Source: JBBQUN01 sp963698395
GTDB taxonomy: Bacteria; Actinomycetota; Acidimicrobiia; Acidimicrobiales; SZUA-35
Assembly: GCA_963698395.1 (NCBI GenBank)
Contig: CAVOQQ010000008.1
Coordinates: 1,178,001-1,242,000, forward strand
DNA: 64,000 bases
Direction: 5' to 3'
The position numbers and the translations under genes were made by a program. The notes under the pieces are model-generated. The model saw only the letters and a list, made by a program, of their open reading frames with translations, did not search any database and was not told where the DNA came from. This document shows positions 9,472 through 17,916 of this stretch, piece after piece. Position 1 is the stretch's first letter. The number at the start of each line of letters is the position of its first letter.

Positions 9472-10443
9472 ATGGTTCGATACGACAAGTCGGCAGCCGA
9501 GAAGGGCTCGAAGTACATCGACGACCGGCGTGGCCAGGGTGCCCGCCGCCGATCGAGCGGCACCGGTGCCGGCTTGCCGATGGGCAAGATGGGCGGCGGA
9601 CTCGGTGGCATTCTCATCATCATCCTCGGTCTGATCTTCGGCGGTGGAGCGCTCACCGGAGGCGACGGCACGACCAACGCCGGGTTCGACATCGCCATAC
9701 CCGGCATCGACGACCAGAACGCCGACGTCGGCACCGGGGGCGCCACCGGAAGTGCCGTCCCCGACCCCGATGCCGACACGGTCGAGTTCATGGGCTTCCT
9801 GATGGGCGACATCCAGGAGACCTGGATCGAGTACTTCCAGGCGAACGGCCTGCAATACCAGGAGACGAAGATGGTGATCTTCTCCGACTCGGTCGACACC
9901 GGCTGCGGGCGTGCCACCTCGGCGGTCGGCCCGTTCTACTGTCCGGCACCCAACGATCAGCAGGTCTACATCGACCTCGATTTCTACGATGAGCTCGCCC
10001 GTCGCTTCGGCGCTCCTGGCGACTTCGCCCAGGCGTACGTGATCGCTCACGAGGTCGGACACCACATCCAGTCGATCACCGGCTACAGCGACGCCGTCCG
10101 CCAGGCGACCGATCAGAATCCGAGTCTGAAGAACGAGCTCTCGGTTCGCCAAGAGCTCCAGGCCGACTGCTTTGCCGGCGTCTGGGCCCACTCGGCCTCC
10201 AATCGCACGACGGCAGCCGGGCTTCCCATCATCGAACGTGGCGACATCAACGAGGGTCTGGCAGCGGCTGCTGCAGTCGGCGACGATCGGATCCAGTCGC
10301 AGGCCGGCATGACCGTCGATCCGCACAGCTGGACCCACGGTTCGGCCGAGGCTCGCCAGACCTGGTTCCGGATCGGCCTCGACACCGGTGACCCGGCCCA
10401 GTGCAACACCTATGAGGTCGACGACAGCGAGGTCGGTCTGTAA
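9472..10443 (+). CDS. Membrane-anchored neutral zinc metallopeptidase, YpfJ family
   Basis: A 323-residue protein of the putative neutral zinc metallopeptidase family (YpfJ/KPN_02809). The N-terminus is basic and hydrophilic (MVRYDKSAAEKGSKYIDDRR). One membrane helix follows (GGILIIILGLIFGG, about 43-58), then a periplasm/outside-facing domain with AHEVGHHIQ (about 192-200) and ELQADCFAGVWAH. The His pair plus the Glu/Asp of ELQAD are the expected zinc site. I chose the ATG at 472 bases past 9000 (position 9472) over upstream in-frame codons because it follows GAGGGGTGATCCGGGCG and matches the family start (mv.yd). It diverges from the PLP-enzyme gene and converges with the acyltransferase gene. 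Substrates of this family are unknown. Confidence 0.88.
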   Translation: MVRYDKSAAEKGSKYIDDRRGQGARRRSSGTGAGLPMGKMGGGLGGILIIILGLIFGGGALTGGDGTTNAGFDIAIPGIDDQNADVGTGGATGSAVPDPDADTVEFMGFLMGDIQETWIEYFQANGLQYQETKMVIFSDSVDTGCGRATSAVGPFYCPAPNDQQVYIDLDFYDELARRFGAPGDFAQAYVIAHEVGHHIQSITGYSDAVRQATDQNPSLKNELSVRQELQADCFAGVWAHSASNRTTAAGLPIIERGDINEGLAAAAAVGDDRIQSQAGMTVDPHSWTHGSAEARQTWFRIGLDTGDPAQCNTYEVDDSEVGL

Positions 10444-10451
10444 GCCACCCG

Positions 10452-11054
10452 CTACTGCTGCTTGATCACCTTGGCCGGTGAACCCACGGCAACACTGTGG
10501 TCGGGCACGTCCCTGGTGACCACCGAACCGGCGCCGACCGCCACGTGTTTGCCGATGGTGACGCCAGGCAGCACCACCACGTTGGCGCCGAGCCATGATC
10601 CCTCGCCGATGACCACCGGCTTCTCCCCGACCGTCTGCCGGCCGATGGGTATCGTTGGATCCCCGACACCATGGTTCTGATCGGTCACGTACACGTTGGG
10701 GCCGAAGAACACGTCGTCTTCGATCGTGATCGAGAAGTGTCCGACGATGCTGGATTGTCGGCCGATCAGGCAGCGGTCACCGATGCGGACGATCTCGTGG
10801 TGCACCAGTTGCTGTCCGGGGACCATGCCGGCGCTGAGTGAGACATAGGGGCCGATGAGCGTGTCGGACCCGATGTGGATGGCGTGCTCGCCATACAGCG
10901 CCGCCGGCGGGAAGCACAGCCATGACCCCTCGCCGAAGGAGGCAAAGCGGCGCCCCCGACGACTGTGAGCGGTGATGGCCGCCCGTTTCGACAACCACTC
11001 GTAGCCACCGAGGATGAGGTCGGCTCGTGTCGGTCGTCCGCCGCCCGAGCTCAC
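10452..11054 (-). CDS. Hexapeptide-repeat acyltransferase (LbH fold)
   Basis: A 200-residue left-handed beta-helix acyltransferase, similar to maltose/galactoside O-acetyltransferases. Repeated hexapeptide turns run from about residue 55 to the end (IHIGSDTLIGPYVSLSAG, VRIGDRCLIGRQSSIVG, ITIEDDVFFGPNVYV). The catalytic-type DQNHG is present, and the closing block is VVLPGVTIGKHVAVGAGSVV then SPAKVI. The GTG start at 11054 overlaps the psuG stop (GTGA), which decides the start and marks an operon with psuG and the S51-like gene. The acceptor could be a sugar, lipid or surface glycan, and the neighbours do not indicate which. Confidence 0.85.
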   Translation of the reverse strand: MSSGGGRPTRADLILGGYEWLSKRAAITAHSRRGRRFASFGEGSWLCFPPAALYGEHAIHIGSDTLIGPYVSLSAGMVPGQQLVHHEIVRIGDRCLIGRQSSIVGHFSITIEDDVFFGPNVYVTDQNHGVGDPTIPIGRQTVGEKPVVIGEGSWLGANVVVLPGVTIGKHVAVGAGSVVTRDVPDHSVAVGSPAKVIKQQ

Positions 11055-11959
11055 CAGTGCTCGGCCAGCGCGGCGGCGATCGTGGCGGCGACCGAGGCGT
11101 TGTTCTCGGCCAGAGCCAGGTTGGTGGGAATCGAGTCGCCGTCGGTCGCCTCGGCCAGTGCACCGAGAATGGCCGGTGTCACCGCATTGCCGGTCACGCC
11201 CTCGGCCGCCGCAGCCGCCAGTGCGGTGTCGACCGCGGTACTGATCCGTTCGAAGTCGATGGCCGAGGCTTCGGGCACCGGCGCAACGACGAGAATGCCC
11301 CCGCCACCCATCGCCCAGTGAGCCCGAGCGATGGCGGCCACCTCGGCGGCGGTCTCGACCCGGTGTGGCACCGGCAGCCCGCTGCTGCGTGCGTGGAAGG
11401 CGGGGAAGGTGTCGCACTGCCAACCGAGCACCGGAACGCTGTCGGTCTCGAGTCGTTCGATGGTGGCCGCCAGATCCAGGAAGATCTTGGCACCGGCAGA
11501 AACGGTGACGACCTGGTGCGATGCGAGCGCGTCGAGGTCGGCGCTGATGTCGCCGGTCTCGGCCCAGCCGCGGTGCACTCCACCGATACCGCCGGTGGCG
11601 AAGACCTCGATGCCGGCCTGGGCCGCGATGGCGAGGGAGGCCGAGACGGTCGTTGCGCCGTAGGCCCAGCGCTGTCCGACGGCGACGCTGATGTCTCGGG
11701 CGGCCACCTTCCTGGCCGGACCGCAGATGATTGCGGGGTCGGCGGCGCCGATCGAGATGCGCCCGTCGAGGATGGCGGTCAGTGCCGGGACCGCTCCCCC
11801 GTCGATGACTGCCTGGCGACAGCGCTCGAGTGCCTCGACATTGGCGGGCTCGGGAAGCCCCAGATGGGAGAAGATCGTCGACTCGAGGGCAACGATCGGT
11901 GTCGCCGAGTCGACTGCGTCGGCCACCTCGGGTGACAGCTCGATTTCGACTGCAGTCAT
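11051..11959 (-). CDS. psuG: Pseudouridine-5'-phosphate glycosidase
   Basis: A 302-residue PsuG, which cleaves the C-C glycosidic bond of pseudouridine 5'-phosphate to uracil and ribose 5-phosphate (reversibly). Family motifs are clear: IVALESTIFSHLGLPEP at the N-terminus, GAVPALTAILDGRISIG, FATGGIGGVHRGW, VSAGAKIFLDLAATIERLET, and SIPTNLALAENNASVAATIA near the end. The Lys of SAGAK is the expected catalytic Schiff-base lysine. The ATG at 11959 overlaps the preceding stop (ATGA) and is chosen over an ATG 12 bases upstream. The usual partner, pseudouridine kinase psuK (PfkB family), is not adjacent. The neighbours are an S51-like fusion upstream and an acyltransferase downstream. Confidence 0.93.
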   Translation of the reverse strand: MTAVEIELSPEVADAVDSATPIVALESTIFSHLGLPEPANVEALERCRQAVIDGGAVPALTAILDGRISIGAADPAIICGPARKVAARDISVAVGQRWAYGATTVSASLAIAAQAGIEVFATGGIGGVHRGWAETGDISADLDALASHQVVTVSAGAKIFLDLAATIERLETDSVPVLGWQCDTFPAFHARSSGLPVPHRVETAAEVAAIARAHWAMGGGGILVVAPVPEASAIDFERISTAVDTALAAAAAEGVTGNAVTPAILGALAEATDGDSIPTNLALAENNASVAATIAAALAEHW

Positions 11960-13302
11960 TGCAGGACCCATTCCACTCCGTCGGGGGTATCCCGGACCTC
12001 GACCCCCGCTTTGGCCAGTTCGTCGCGCAGCAGGTCGGAGAGGTCGTACCGCTTCTCGTTGCGAACGGCTCGCCTGAGTTCGAGCGTGGCGGCGACGACG
12101 GGCGCGATGGCCTCGCGCGGATCTCGGAGGCCGGCAACGGCTGCGGTGCCCAGCCGGGAGATCATGGCGCGCAGCGAAGCCCGCGCCCGGTCCTTGTGGT
12201 CGTTCTGCGTGGTGTCGGCCGACCAGGTCTCGATGGCTGCTTCGAGCGCCAACACCGCACCGACGGCCGCATCGGCATCGTTCGACGCCATGGCGGCGTC
12301 GAACGCCGCTTCCTGCTCGGCGATGTCATCGAGCAGCGTGGGTCCACCGGCCCCGGACGATGCCGGTGCCGAGTCGCCGGTGCTGGTCGAGGCGACGTCG
12401 GTGGCCGTCACCAGATCGGGCCGCTGATCGTGATCGGGCGATCGCAGGGCGTCGATCGAGACGGTGAGCCCGGCCTCGATCCGACTCGACTGGCCGTTCG
12501 TGCGCAGGGTCACCCCGCCCTTGCCGACGACCTCGGCGGTGTTGGCGTCGAGATCGAGGATCAGCGCGGTGTGCTCGTCGATGCCGAGAACGAACTGCTC
12601 GGGTTCGAGCTGGGACTCGAGCTGGCGGAGACGGGTCTCGCCGAGGTAGCAGTATCGGGTGTCGTGGTTCCCACCCTCGGTGTTGTCGAAGTGCGGAATG
12701 ACGGCAACCGGCAACCCCAGCGGGGTGAGCAGATCGAGGCCCGGCTCCCACACCGGTTCGGCCCCCACCTTGTAGATCTCGTAGACCGGGACGGTGCCGA
12801 CGCCGAGGGTCAACACCGCCGCCGACGAGAACACCAGGGTTCCTCCTCGTTCGAGCTTGTCGGCGAGCAACGAGGGCAGCGAGCTCCTGCGCCACTGTCG
12901 CAGCGCATAGGTGGGGCTCCCCGGACCGGCGAAGACCCAGTCGGCCTGGCGGACCCGGGCCAGACCGGCCTCGACGGTCACCGGATCGACCCCTTCGATC
13001 CGCGGCAGTCCTGCGGCCTCGACCTCACGCCCGATCGAATCGGTGAAGAACTGGAGTGTCTTCTCGACGAGGATGTCTCGGTTCTCCTGGAAGCCGAACG
13101 GGGTGTCGAGCATCACCGCCTTTGGTGATTCGATGCCCATTCGATCGAAGATCGCTCGGTGCGGCTTGATCATGGTGGGAGCCGTTTCGCCGGAGCCCAT
13201 CAGTACGAGTACCGCGGAGTTGTCACTGTGATCCTTCTCGGCTCGGGGAGCCCTCGCTTGCCGCTGGCCTACGGTAACGTCACGACGTGGTTGACCCTTC
13301 AC
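11956..13302 (-). CDS. S51-like glutamine-amidotransferase-fold protein fused to a CysS/YqeB-type C-terminal domain
   Basis: About 448 residues in two parts. The N-terminal part (about 25-260) resembles peptidase S51/cyanophycinase-like proteins: LVLMGSGETAPTM, WVFAGPGSPTYALRQWR, LVFSSAAVLTLG at the nucleophile-elbow position (usual GxSAG), and AVIPHFDNTEGGNHD. After a Ser/Thr/Ala-rich linker, the last 70 or so residues (LELRRAVRNEKRYDLSDLLR then VRDTPDGVEWVL) look like the C-terminal anticodon-binding-type domain of cysteinyl-tRNA synthetase. Start is uncertain: GTG 13302 or TTG 13320 both overlap the divergent amidase start, and ATG 13200 would remove the first beta strand. It heads an operon with psuG. 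Function unknown; peptidase or amidase activity is only inferred. Confidence 0.72.
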   Translation of the reverse strand: MKGQPRRDVTVGQRQARAPRAEKDHSDNSAVLVLMGSGETAPTMIKPHRAIFDRMGIESPKAVMLDTPFGFQENRDILVEKTLQFFTDSIGREVEAAGLPRIEGVDPVTVEAGLARVRQADWVFAGPGSPTYALRQWRRSSLPSLLADKLERGGTLVFSSAAVLTLGVGTVPVYEIYKVGAEPVWEPGLDLLTPLGLPVAVIPHFDNTEGGNHDTRYCYLGETRLRQLESQLEPEQFVLGIDEHTALILDLDANTAEVVGKGGVTLRTNGQSSRIEAGLTVSIDALRSPDHDQRPDLVTATDVASTSTGDSAPASSGAGGPTLLDDIAEQEAAFDAAMASNDADAAVGAVLALEAAIETWSADTTQNDHKDRARASLRAMISRLGTAAVAGLRDPREAIAPVVAATLELRRAVRNEKRYDLSDLLRDELAKAGVEVRDTPDGVEWVLQ

Positions 13303-14747
13303 CAGACTGGATGACAGCAACGCAGCTCGCCGCCGAGCTCTCCGCCGGCCGCCTGTCGGCGGTCGAGGCGCTCGATGCCCATCTGGCGGCGGTCGACGAG
13401 CGCAACCCGGCCATCAACGTGGTGGTCACCATCGATGCCGAACGAGCCCGGCTCGAGGCGAGAATGATCGACGAGCGCCGCTCCGCCGGTGAACCGATGG
13501 GACCGCTGGCCGGTCTCCCCATGACGGTCAAGGACTCGCTCATGACCGCCGGGATGCGTACCACGTCGGGTGCCCCCGAACTCGCCGATTTCGTGCCGAC
13601 CGTCGACGCCGCACCGGTCGCTCGATTGCGTGCTGCGGGAGTGGTGATCTACGGGAAGACCAACCTGCCGCTGTATGCCGGTGACACCCAGAGCTTCAAT
13701 GAGATCTTCGGGACCTCGAACAATCCCTGGGACCTCACCCGAACGGTCGGTGGGAGCTCCGGTGGGTCGGCGGGAGCCCTCGCCGCCGGACTCACCTCGT
13801 TGGAGGTGGGCAGCGACATCGCCGGCTCGATCCGCAACCCGGCGGGGATGTGCGGCGTGGTCGGGCACAAGCCCAGCTACGGCATCGTGTCGGCCAAGGG
13901 GCAGATTCCAGGCCCGCCGGGCACGCTGACCCAGGCCGACCTCGCCGTCGTCGGCCCGATGGCCCGCACGGTGGCCGACGCCGAACTGGCGCTCGGACTG
14001 CTCGCCGGTCCCGACGATTGGCACGAGGCGGCGTGGACGCTCCGGCTGCCGGCGGCGAGGACCCGGGATCCCGGAGCATTGCGCGTGGCGGTGATGGCCA
14101 ACGATCCGTACTGCCCGGTCGACCCCGAGATCGAGTCGGCGATTTGCAAGGTCGCCGAGCAACTCGAATCGCTGGGGGCCACGGTGAGCGATGACGCTCG
14201 TCCCGACGCCTTCGATTTCGCCAAGGCCGACCGAACGTTCTGGGCACTGTTGGGTGGCGCACTCTCGGGCGGCTACCGCCTGAGCGAACTCGACGCCATG
14301 GCCGAACAGGCCGCCAACGGGCACCCTCCGAGTGGCGAACTCGGGATCGACGGGGCATGGCTCCGTCACCGCGAGTGGTTGACCAACAACGAGCGTCGCC
14401 TCCAGATGCGCTCGCGGTGGAGGCACTTCTTCCAGTCGTGGGACGTCGTGCTTGCCCCCATTGCTCCCACGGTTGCCTACCACCACGATCACTCGTTCCC
14501 GATGTCCGACCGCACGGTCGACGTGGCGGGCGAGCAACGGCCTTACCTCGACATCATGCGGTGGATGGGTCTGTTCGGCATGGCCTATCTGCCGGCGACC
14601 GCCCTGCCGATCGCCATGCACTCGAGCGGGCTTCCGATCGGCATGCAGGTGGTCGGACCCTTCCTCGAAGACCACACCGCCCTGGCCGTCGCGTCCATCG
14701 TCGAAGACGTCGGCGGCGGAACGCCGCGCCCACCGGCGTATCGATGA
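13287..14747 (+). CDS. Amidase (amidase-signature family)
   Basis: A 486-residue serine amidase of the GatA/amidase-signature family, hydrolysing an amide to carboxylate and ammonia. The Ser-cisSer-Lys triad is visible: Lys in GLPMTVKDSLMTAG (around residue 82), the Gly/Ser loop TVGGSSGGSAGALAAG (around 155-168) and the nucleophile Ser in GSDIAGSIRNPAGMCG (around 180). GTG start at 13287. Full length for the family. The absence of gatB/gatC neighbours and the sequence around AYHHDHSFPMSDR argue for a stand-alone amidase rather than the tRNA amidotransferase. It overlaps the next gene by four bases (ATGA), so the HAD gene is cotranscribed. Substrate unknown. Confidence 0.9.
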   Translation: MVDPSPDWMTATQLAAELSAGRLSAVEALDAHLAAVDERNPAINVVVTIDAERARLEARMIDERRSAGEPMGPLAGLPMTVKDSLMTAGMRTTSGAPELADFVPTVDAAPVARLRAAGVVIYGKTNLPLYAGDTQSFNEIFGTSNNPWDLTRTVGGSSGGSAGALAAGLTSLEVGSDIAGSIRNPAGMCGVVGHKPSYGIVSAKGQIPGPPGTLTQADLAVVGPMARTVADAELALGLLAGPDDWHEAAWTLRLPAARTRDPGALRVAVMANDPYCPVDPEIESAICKVAEQLESLGATVSDDARPDAFDFAKADRTFWALLGGALSGGYRLSELDAMAEQAANGHPPSGELGIDGAWLRHREWLTNNERRLQMRSRWRHFFQSWDVVLAPIAPTVAYHHDHSFPMSDRTVDVAGEQRPYLDIMRWMGLFGMAYLPATALPIAMHSSGLPIGMQVVGPFLEDHTALAVASIVEDVGGGTPRPPAYR

Positions 14748-15571
14748 CCGCCGAGCGGATGAGCGCCGATCTGCCGCCACCGCGCTTCGTCGCCAGCGAT
14801 CTCGACGGCACGCTGTTCACCTCGGAGCGGCAGGTTGCGGAGCGAACGGCCACCACGCTGCGCAGGGTCGTCGCCGGCGGCGCCACGGTCGTCGCCGCCA
14901 CCGGACGCAGCCATTGGACTGCGGTCTCCCGGCTCGAGTCGGTCGGTGCCATCCGTTGGGCGATCTGTTCCAACGGCAGCACGCTCTTCGACTTCGAGTC
15001 GATGACGGTGACCGACCGCCGGCTCCTCGACGCCGCGGCCTGCGCCGCCATTGCCGACCTGCGCCCGGTGTTGCCGGGCGTCGGACTGGCCTGGGAGCAC
15101 GAGTCGGGCATCGATCGAGACCGTGCCTTCGTCGAACAGCACCGGCGGCGAAACGGGGGTCATGCGTTCGAGGAACCGTCGGTCCCGTTCGACCCGGGCC
15201 GAGCGCTCAACAAGGTCCTGGTCGGCCACGACGAACTCGATCACGATGAGATCCTCGCCACCATCCGACCGTTGCTTCCGAACGAACTCGAAGTCAGCTC
15301 GTCGGGCGCACCCTTCGTCGAGATCACCGCCGCCGGGGTCCACAAGGGCGCGGCCCTGGCCCGGCTCACCGACGCGATGGGCGTCGATCCCACCGAGGTC
15401 GTCGCCTTCGGCGATCAGCAGAACGATCTGGCCATGCTCACCTGGGCCGGCCGAGGCTACGCCATGGCCAATGCCCACCCCAGCGTCTTGGCCGCCACCA
15501 CGCTGCGCGCGCCACACCACGAAGACCACGGTGTGGCCCAGGTACTCGAGGCGCTGTTCCTGGCTCCCTGA
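14744..15571 (+). CDS. HAD-superfamily hydrolase, Cof type
   Basis: A 275-residue haloacid-dehalogenase phosphatase of the Cof (IIB) subfamily. Motif I is VASDLDGTLFTSE (around residues 15-27), motif II is ATGRSH, and motif IV is VAFGDQQNDLAML (around 220), with GVHKGAALARL as the Lys-bearing motif III. A cap domain sits between motifs II and III, as in Cof proteins. These usually dephosphorylate sugar phosphates or cofactors such as FMN and PLP. The ATG at 14744 overlaps the amidase stop. A second ATG at 14759 is possible. Confidence 0.88.
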   Translation: MTAERMSADLPPPRFVASDLDGTLFTSERQVAERTATTLRRVVAGGATVVAATGRSHWTAVSRLESVGAIRWAICSNGSTLFDFESMTVTDRRLLDAAACAAIADLRPVLPGVGLAWEHESGIDRDRAFVEQHRRRNGGHAFEEPSVPFDPGRALNKVLVGHDELDHDEILATIRPLLPNELEVSSSGAPFVEITAAGVHKGAALARLTDAMGVDPTEVVAFGDQQNDLAMLTWAGRGYAMANAHPSVLAATTLRAPHHEDHGVAQVLEALFLAP

Positions 15572-15595
15572 TGCGGTCTCCTGGATGATCGTCGC

Positions 15596-16429
15596 TCAGC
15601 CCGCTCGATCGACCAGGAAGTCGTGCAGGAGTCGTTGGAATCGGCGCTCGTAGTCGTCGTAGGCGATGCGCAGATCGTGGGCGGGCCACGGCGGAGCCGA
15701 CGGTCGGGCGTCGGCGAGTACCGATGCGGGAAGCCGGGGATCGACGGTGAGATGGCGAACCGCGGCCGCCGAGATCGTGAAGGCGTCGGGCAACACCGAG
15801 GGATCGGTCCCGTCCAAACCGGGCAAGGTGGCGTCGATGGCCTCGAGCAGGCGGTGCCCGTGGCGGGCGAGTTCGTCGAGAGGCCAGAGCTGCTTGGCCA
15901 CCACCCCGGGGGTCACGCCGGCAAGCGAGCCGCGGATGACCAGGACGTCGGCCAGCCGTTCGACCGCCGTGACGACCGGTGCGCCGAGGTTGTCGGGCCG
16001 CAGCCACGTGTCGGGCCGCAGTTCGCCGAAGCGAAGATCGGTGAGCGTCGAGCGGAAGGCGCGTCGCGTGGCGACGGATCGGCGATCGACGCGCACGACC
16101 ACCGAGATCCAGTCACCGTGCCACTCGCCCGGCGGGTCGAGTCGACCCTCGTTCTGCAACCGCCGCCGTTCGAGCAGCCGGCCACTCAGTTCATACACCG
16201 CGTCGTGGTTCGAGAGCTCGCCGTTGCCGACCATGCGTGACAGCGCGGTCCGCATGGTGCCGGAGGGGATCTCGAACAGTTCGGCGAGCGCCATGATGGC
16301 CGAGACGGGCAGTCGGGGCGGATTCCCTCCGAGCAGGACCGACAGCACGATCGAGCGAGCCGAGAACGGCCGGAGGCCGACCGAGGCAGGGTCGGCGAAT
16401 GGGTTACGAATCTTGTTCGTCACGATCAT
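15596..16429 (-). CDS. PaaX-like transcriptional regulator
   Basis: A 277-residue regulator of the PaaX family, which in known members represses phenylacetate or related acyl-CoA pathways. The N-terminal winged helix is recognisable (SARSIVLSVLLGGNPPRLPV, then MALAELFEIPSGTMRTALSR, then MVGNGELSNHDAVYELSGRL). The central PaaX domain (GEWHGDWISVVVRVDRRSV) and the C-terminal domain (HDLRIAYDDYERRFQRLLHDF) follow. It starts only 19 bases from the divergent desaturase gene, whose probable promoter overlaps its first codons. Control of the desaturase and of itself is the natural inference. The ligand is unknown. Confidence 0.85.
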   Translation of the reverse strand: MIVTNKIRNPFADPASVGLRPFSARSIVLSVLLGGNPPRLPVSAIMALAELFEIPSGTMRTALSRMVGNGELSNHDAVYELSGRLLERRRLQNEGRLDPPGEWHGDWISVVVRVDRRSVATRRAFRSTLTDLRFGELRPDTWLRPDNLGAPVVTAVERLADVLVIRGSLAGVTPGVVAKQLWPLDELARHGHRLLEAIDATLPGLDGTDPSVLPDAFTISAAAVRHLTVDPRLPASVLADARPSAPPWPAHDLRIAYDDYERRFQRLLHDFLVDRAG

Positions 16430-16441
16430 CCAGTGTACTAT
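16413..16441 (+). promoter_or_regulatory. Probable sigma-70-type promoter of the desaturase gene
   Basis: TTGTTC (16413-16418), a 17-base spacer and TACTAT (16436-16441) make a well-spaced promoter. Its -10 box ends seven bases before the desaturase ATG at 16449. Transcription would therefore start at or almost at the ATG, giving a leaderless mRNA. No ribosome site precedes the ATG. The -35 box and part of the spacer lie within the first codons of the PaaX-like regulator. Confidence 0.5.
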
Positions 16442-16448
16442 CGACGGT

Positions 16449-17441
16449 ATGGCGTCGACGATGAGTCTTGTTCCCGGTCCCGAACTGTTGCCCGATGTCC
16501 TCCCGACGGAGCGACTCAACGAACGAGCCAAACCGGTCCGCGCCCTGCGCGACGACCTCCGCAAGATCTCGAACGTTCGCAACGGCATCACGGTGGCCGG
16601 AGCGTTGCTCCAATCGTTCGGCGTGGTGATCGCCGCCGGTGTCATCAATACCTGGTGGGCCTATGTGCTGGCCTTCTTCCTCATGGCTCGCGGCCATGTC
16701 GGGCTGAACATCCTCGGTCACGAGGCCGCCCACCGTCTCCTCTTCACCAACCAGCGGGTCAACGACGTCGTTGGCCGATTCGTCGTTGGCTACCCCACCT
16801 CCCAGGCCATGCTCGGGTATCGACGGGCCCATTTCGCCCACCACCGAGACGAGATGGGCCCCGAAGAGCCCGACCTCGCGCTCTACGCCGGCTACCCCGT
16901 CACGCCGGCGTCGTGGCGACGCAAGCTGATCCGCGACATCACCGGCCAGAGCGCCTTCAAGAACTTCAAGGGTCTGTACTACGGGGCCAAGAAGGGTCCG
17001 GGCGAGGCTCGCATCATCATCGCCTACCAGGTGGTCGGGCTCGGGCTCTCGATCGCCTTGATGCGACCGTTCGTTTACCTGGTGTGGATCGCCTCGTGGT
17101 CGACGCTCTGGAAGTTCTCCAACCGGCTCCGCTCGATCGCCGAGCATGGCGGTTTGGTGCGCTCCAAGGATCGTCGCCTCACCTCGCACGTCATCCACCA
17201 ATCACTCATCGCCCGCTATTGGATGGTGCCCTATCACACCGGTTGGCACCTGGCCCACCACGTCGACATGGGCGTGCCGTGGCGCAACCTCCCGAAGCTC
17301 CACCAGGAACTGGTCGACTCCGGCTGGGTCGTGCCCGAGCTGGAGTACCCCAGCTACCGAGCGTTCTGGCGGGCCTGCTCGTCGGGCGACGGAACGGCCC
17401 GCAGCATGCAGGCCACCGGCAACTCGATGCTCGACGTCTAG
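16449..17441 (+). CDS. Membrane fatty acid desaturase
   Basis: A 330-residue integral membrane di-iron desaturase that introduces a double bond into fatty acyl chains. The three histidine boxes are GHEAAHR (around residue 91), RRAHFAHHR (around 126) and HLAHHVD (around 265). Hydrophobic segments (VVIAAGVINTWWAYVLAFFL, AYQVVGLGLSIALM, FVYLVWIAS) lie between them. It diverges from a PaaX-like regulator 19 bases away and probably has a leaderless transcript. Related FAD_desaturase proteins may act on lipid, carotenoid or alkane substrates; the exact one is not decided by sequence. Full length. Confidence 0.9.
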   Translation: MASTMSLVPGPELLPDVLPTERLNERAKPVRALRDDLRKISNVRNGITVAGALLQSFGVVIAAGVINTWWAYVLAFFLMARGHVGLNILGHEAAHRLLFTNQRVNDVVGRFVVGYPTSQAMLGYRRAHFAHHRDEMGPEEPDLALYAGYPVTPASWRRKLIRDITGQSAFKNFKGLYYGAKKGPGEARIIIAYQVVGLGLSIALMRPFVYLVWIASWSTLWKFSNRLRSIAEHGGLVRSKDRRLTSHVIHQSLIARYWMVPYHTGWHLAHHVDMGVPWRNLPKLHQELVDSGWVVPELEYPSYRAFWRACSSGDGTARSMQATGNSMLDV

Positions 17442-17460
17442 AACGAACGTCGAGCGGTGC

Positions 17461-17892
17461 TCAGGAGGCGGTGGTCGAGAGTGCGCCGAGCAGGCGATCG
17501 ACGAACGAGTTGGTGTCTCGCTCGAGCCGGTCGCGTCGGATGGCATAACCACCGATGACGTCGCCGCCGCGCTCTTCGACGATGGCCGACAGCTTCTGCA
17601 GCGTCTTGCCGTCTTTCAAGGCGTAGGTGCAGTAGACCGCGGCCTGCTTGCCGTCGATGACCGGCATCTTCTTGAGTCGTCCTTCACGGCCCGGCTTCTG
17701 GCCGGCGATGAAGATGCCATCGACCCAGGAACCGACGATGACCAGGTCGGCTGCCGACAGCGCCTGCAGATCGATCTGGTTGATCGGCGACGCCACGGTG
17801 GGAATGCCGGCCTCGGTGAGTTGGTCGGCGATCGCCCGCCCCGCCTTCGCGGTGTTTCCGGTGAGACTCTCGAAGATGACGATGGCTTGCAT
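17461..17892 (-). CDS. Flavodoxin-family protein
   Basis: A 143-residue flavodoxin-like protein, likely binding FMN. MQAIVIFESLTGNTAKAGRA has the strand plus phosphate-binding loop (S/T-x-T-G-N-T), and LVIVGSWVDGIFIAGQKPG matches the second flavin loop. The length is typical of short flavodoxins. Residues 120-143 form a polar helix (RDRLERDTNSFVDRLLG). It is monocistronic and divergent from the TrmH-type methyltransferase gene, whose GTG start lies 24 bases beyond its own ATG. The redox partner is unknown. Confidence 0.85.
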   Translation of the reverse strand: MQAIVIFESLTGNTAKAGRAIADQLTEAGIPTVASPINQIDLQALSAADLVIVGSWVDGIFIAGQKPGREGRLKKMPVIDGKQAAVYCTYALKDGKTLQKLSAIVEERGGDVIGGYAIRRDRLERDTNSFVDRLLGALSTTAS

Positions 17893-17916
17893 GGCTGGAG
17901 AGCTTAGCCTCGCTGG

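Noticed and set aside
13299..14780. 493-codon antisense frame opposite the amidase
   Set aside because: Gly/Arg-rich mirror frame; the amidase signature on the plus strand is unambiguous.
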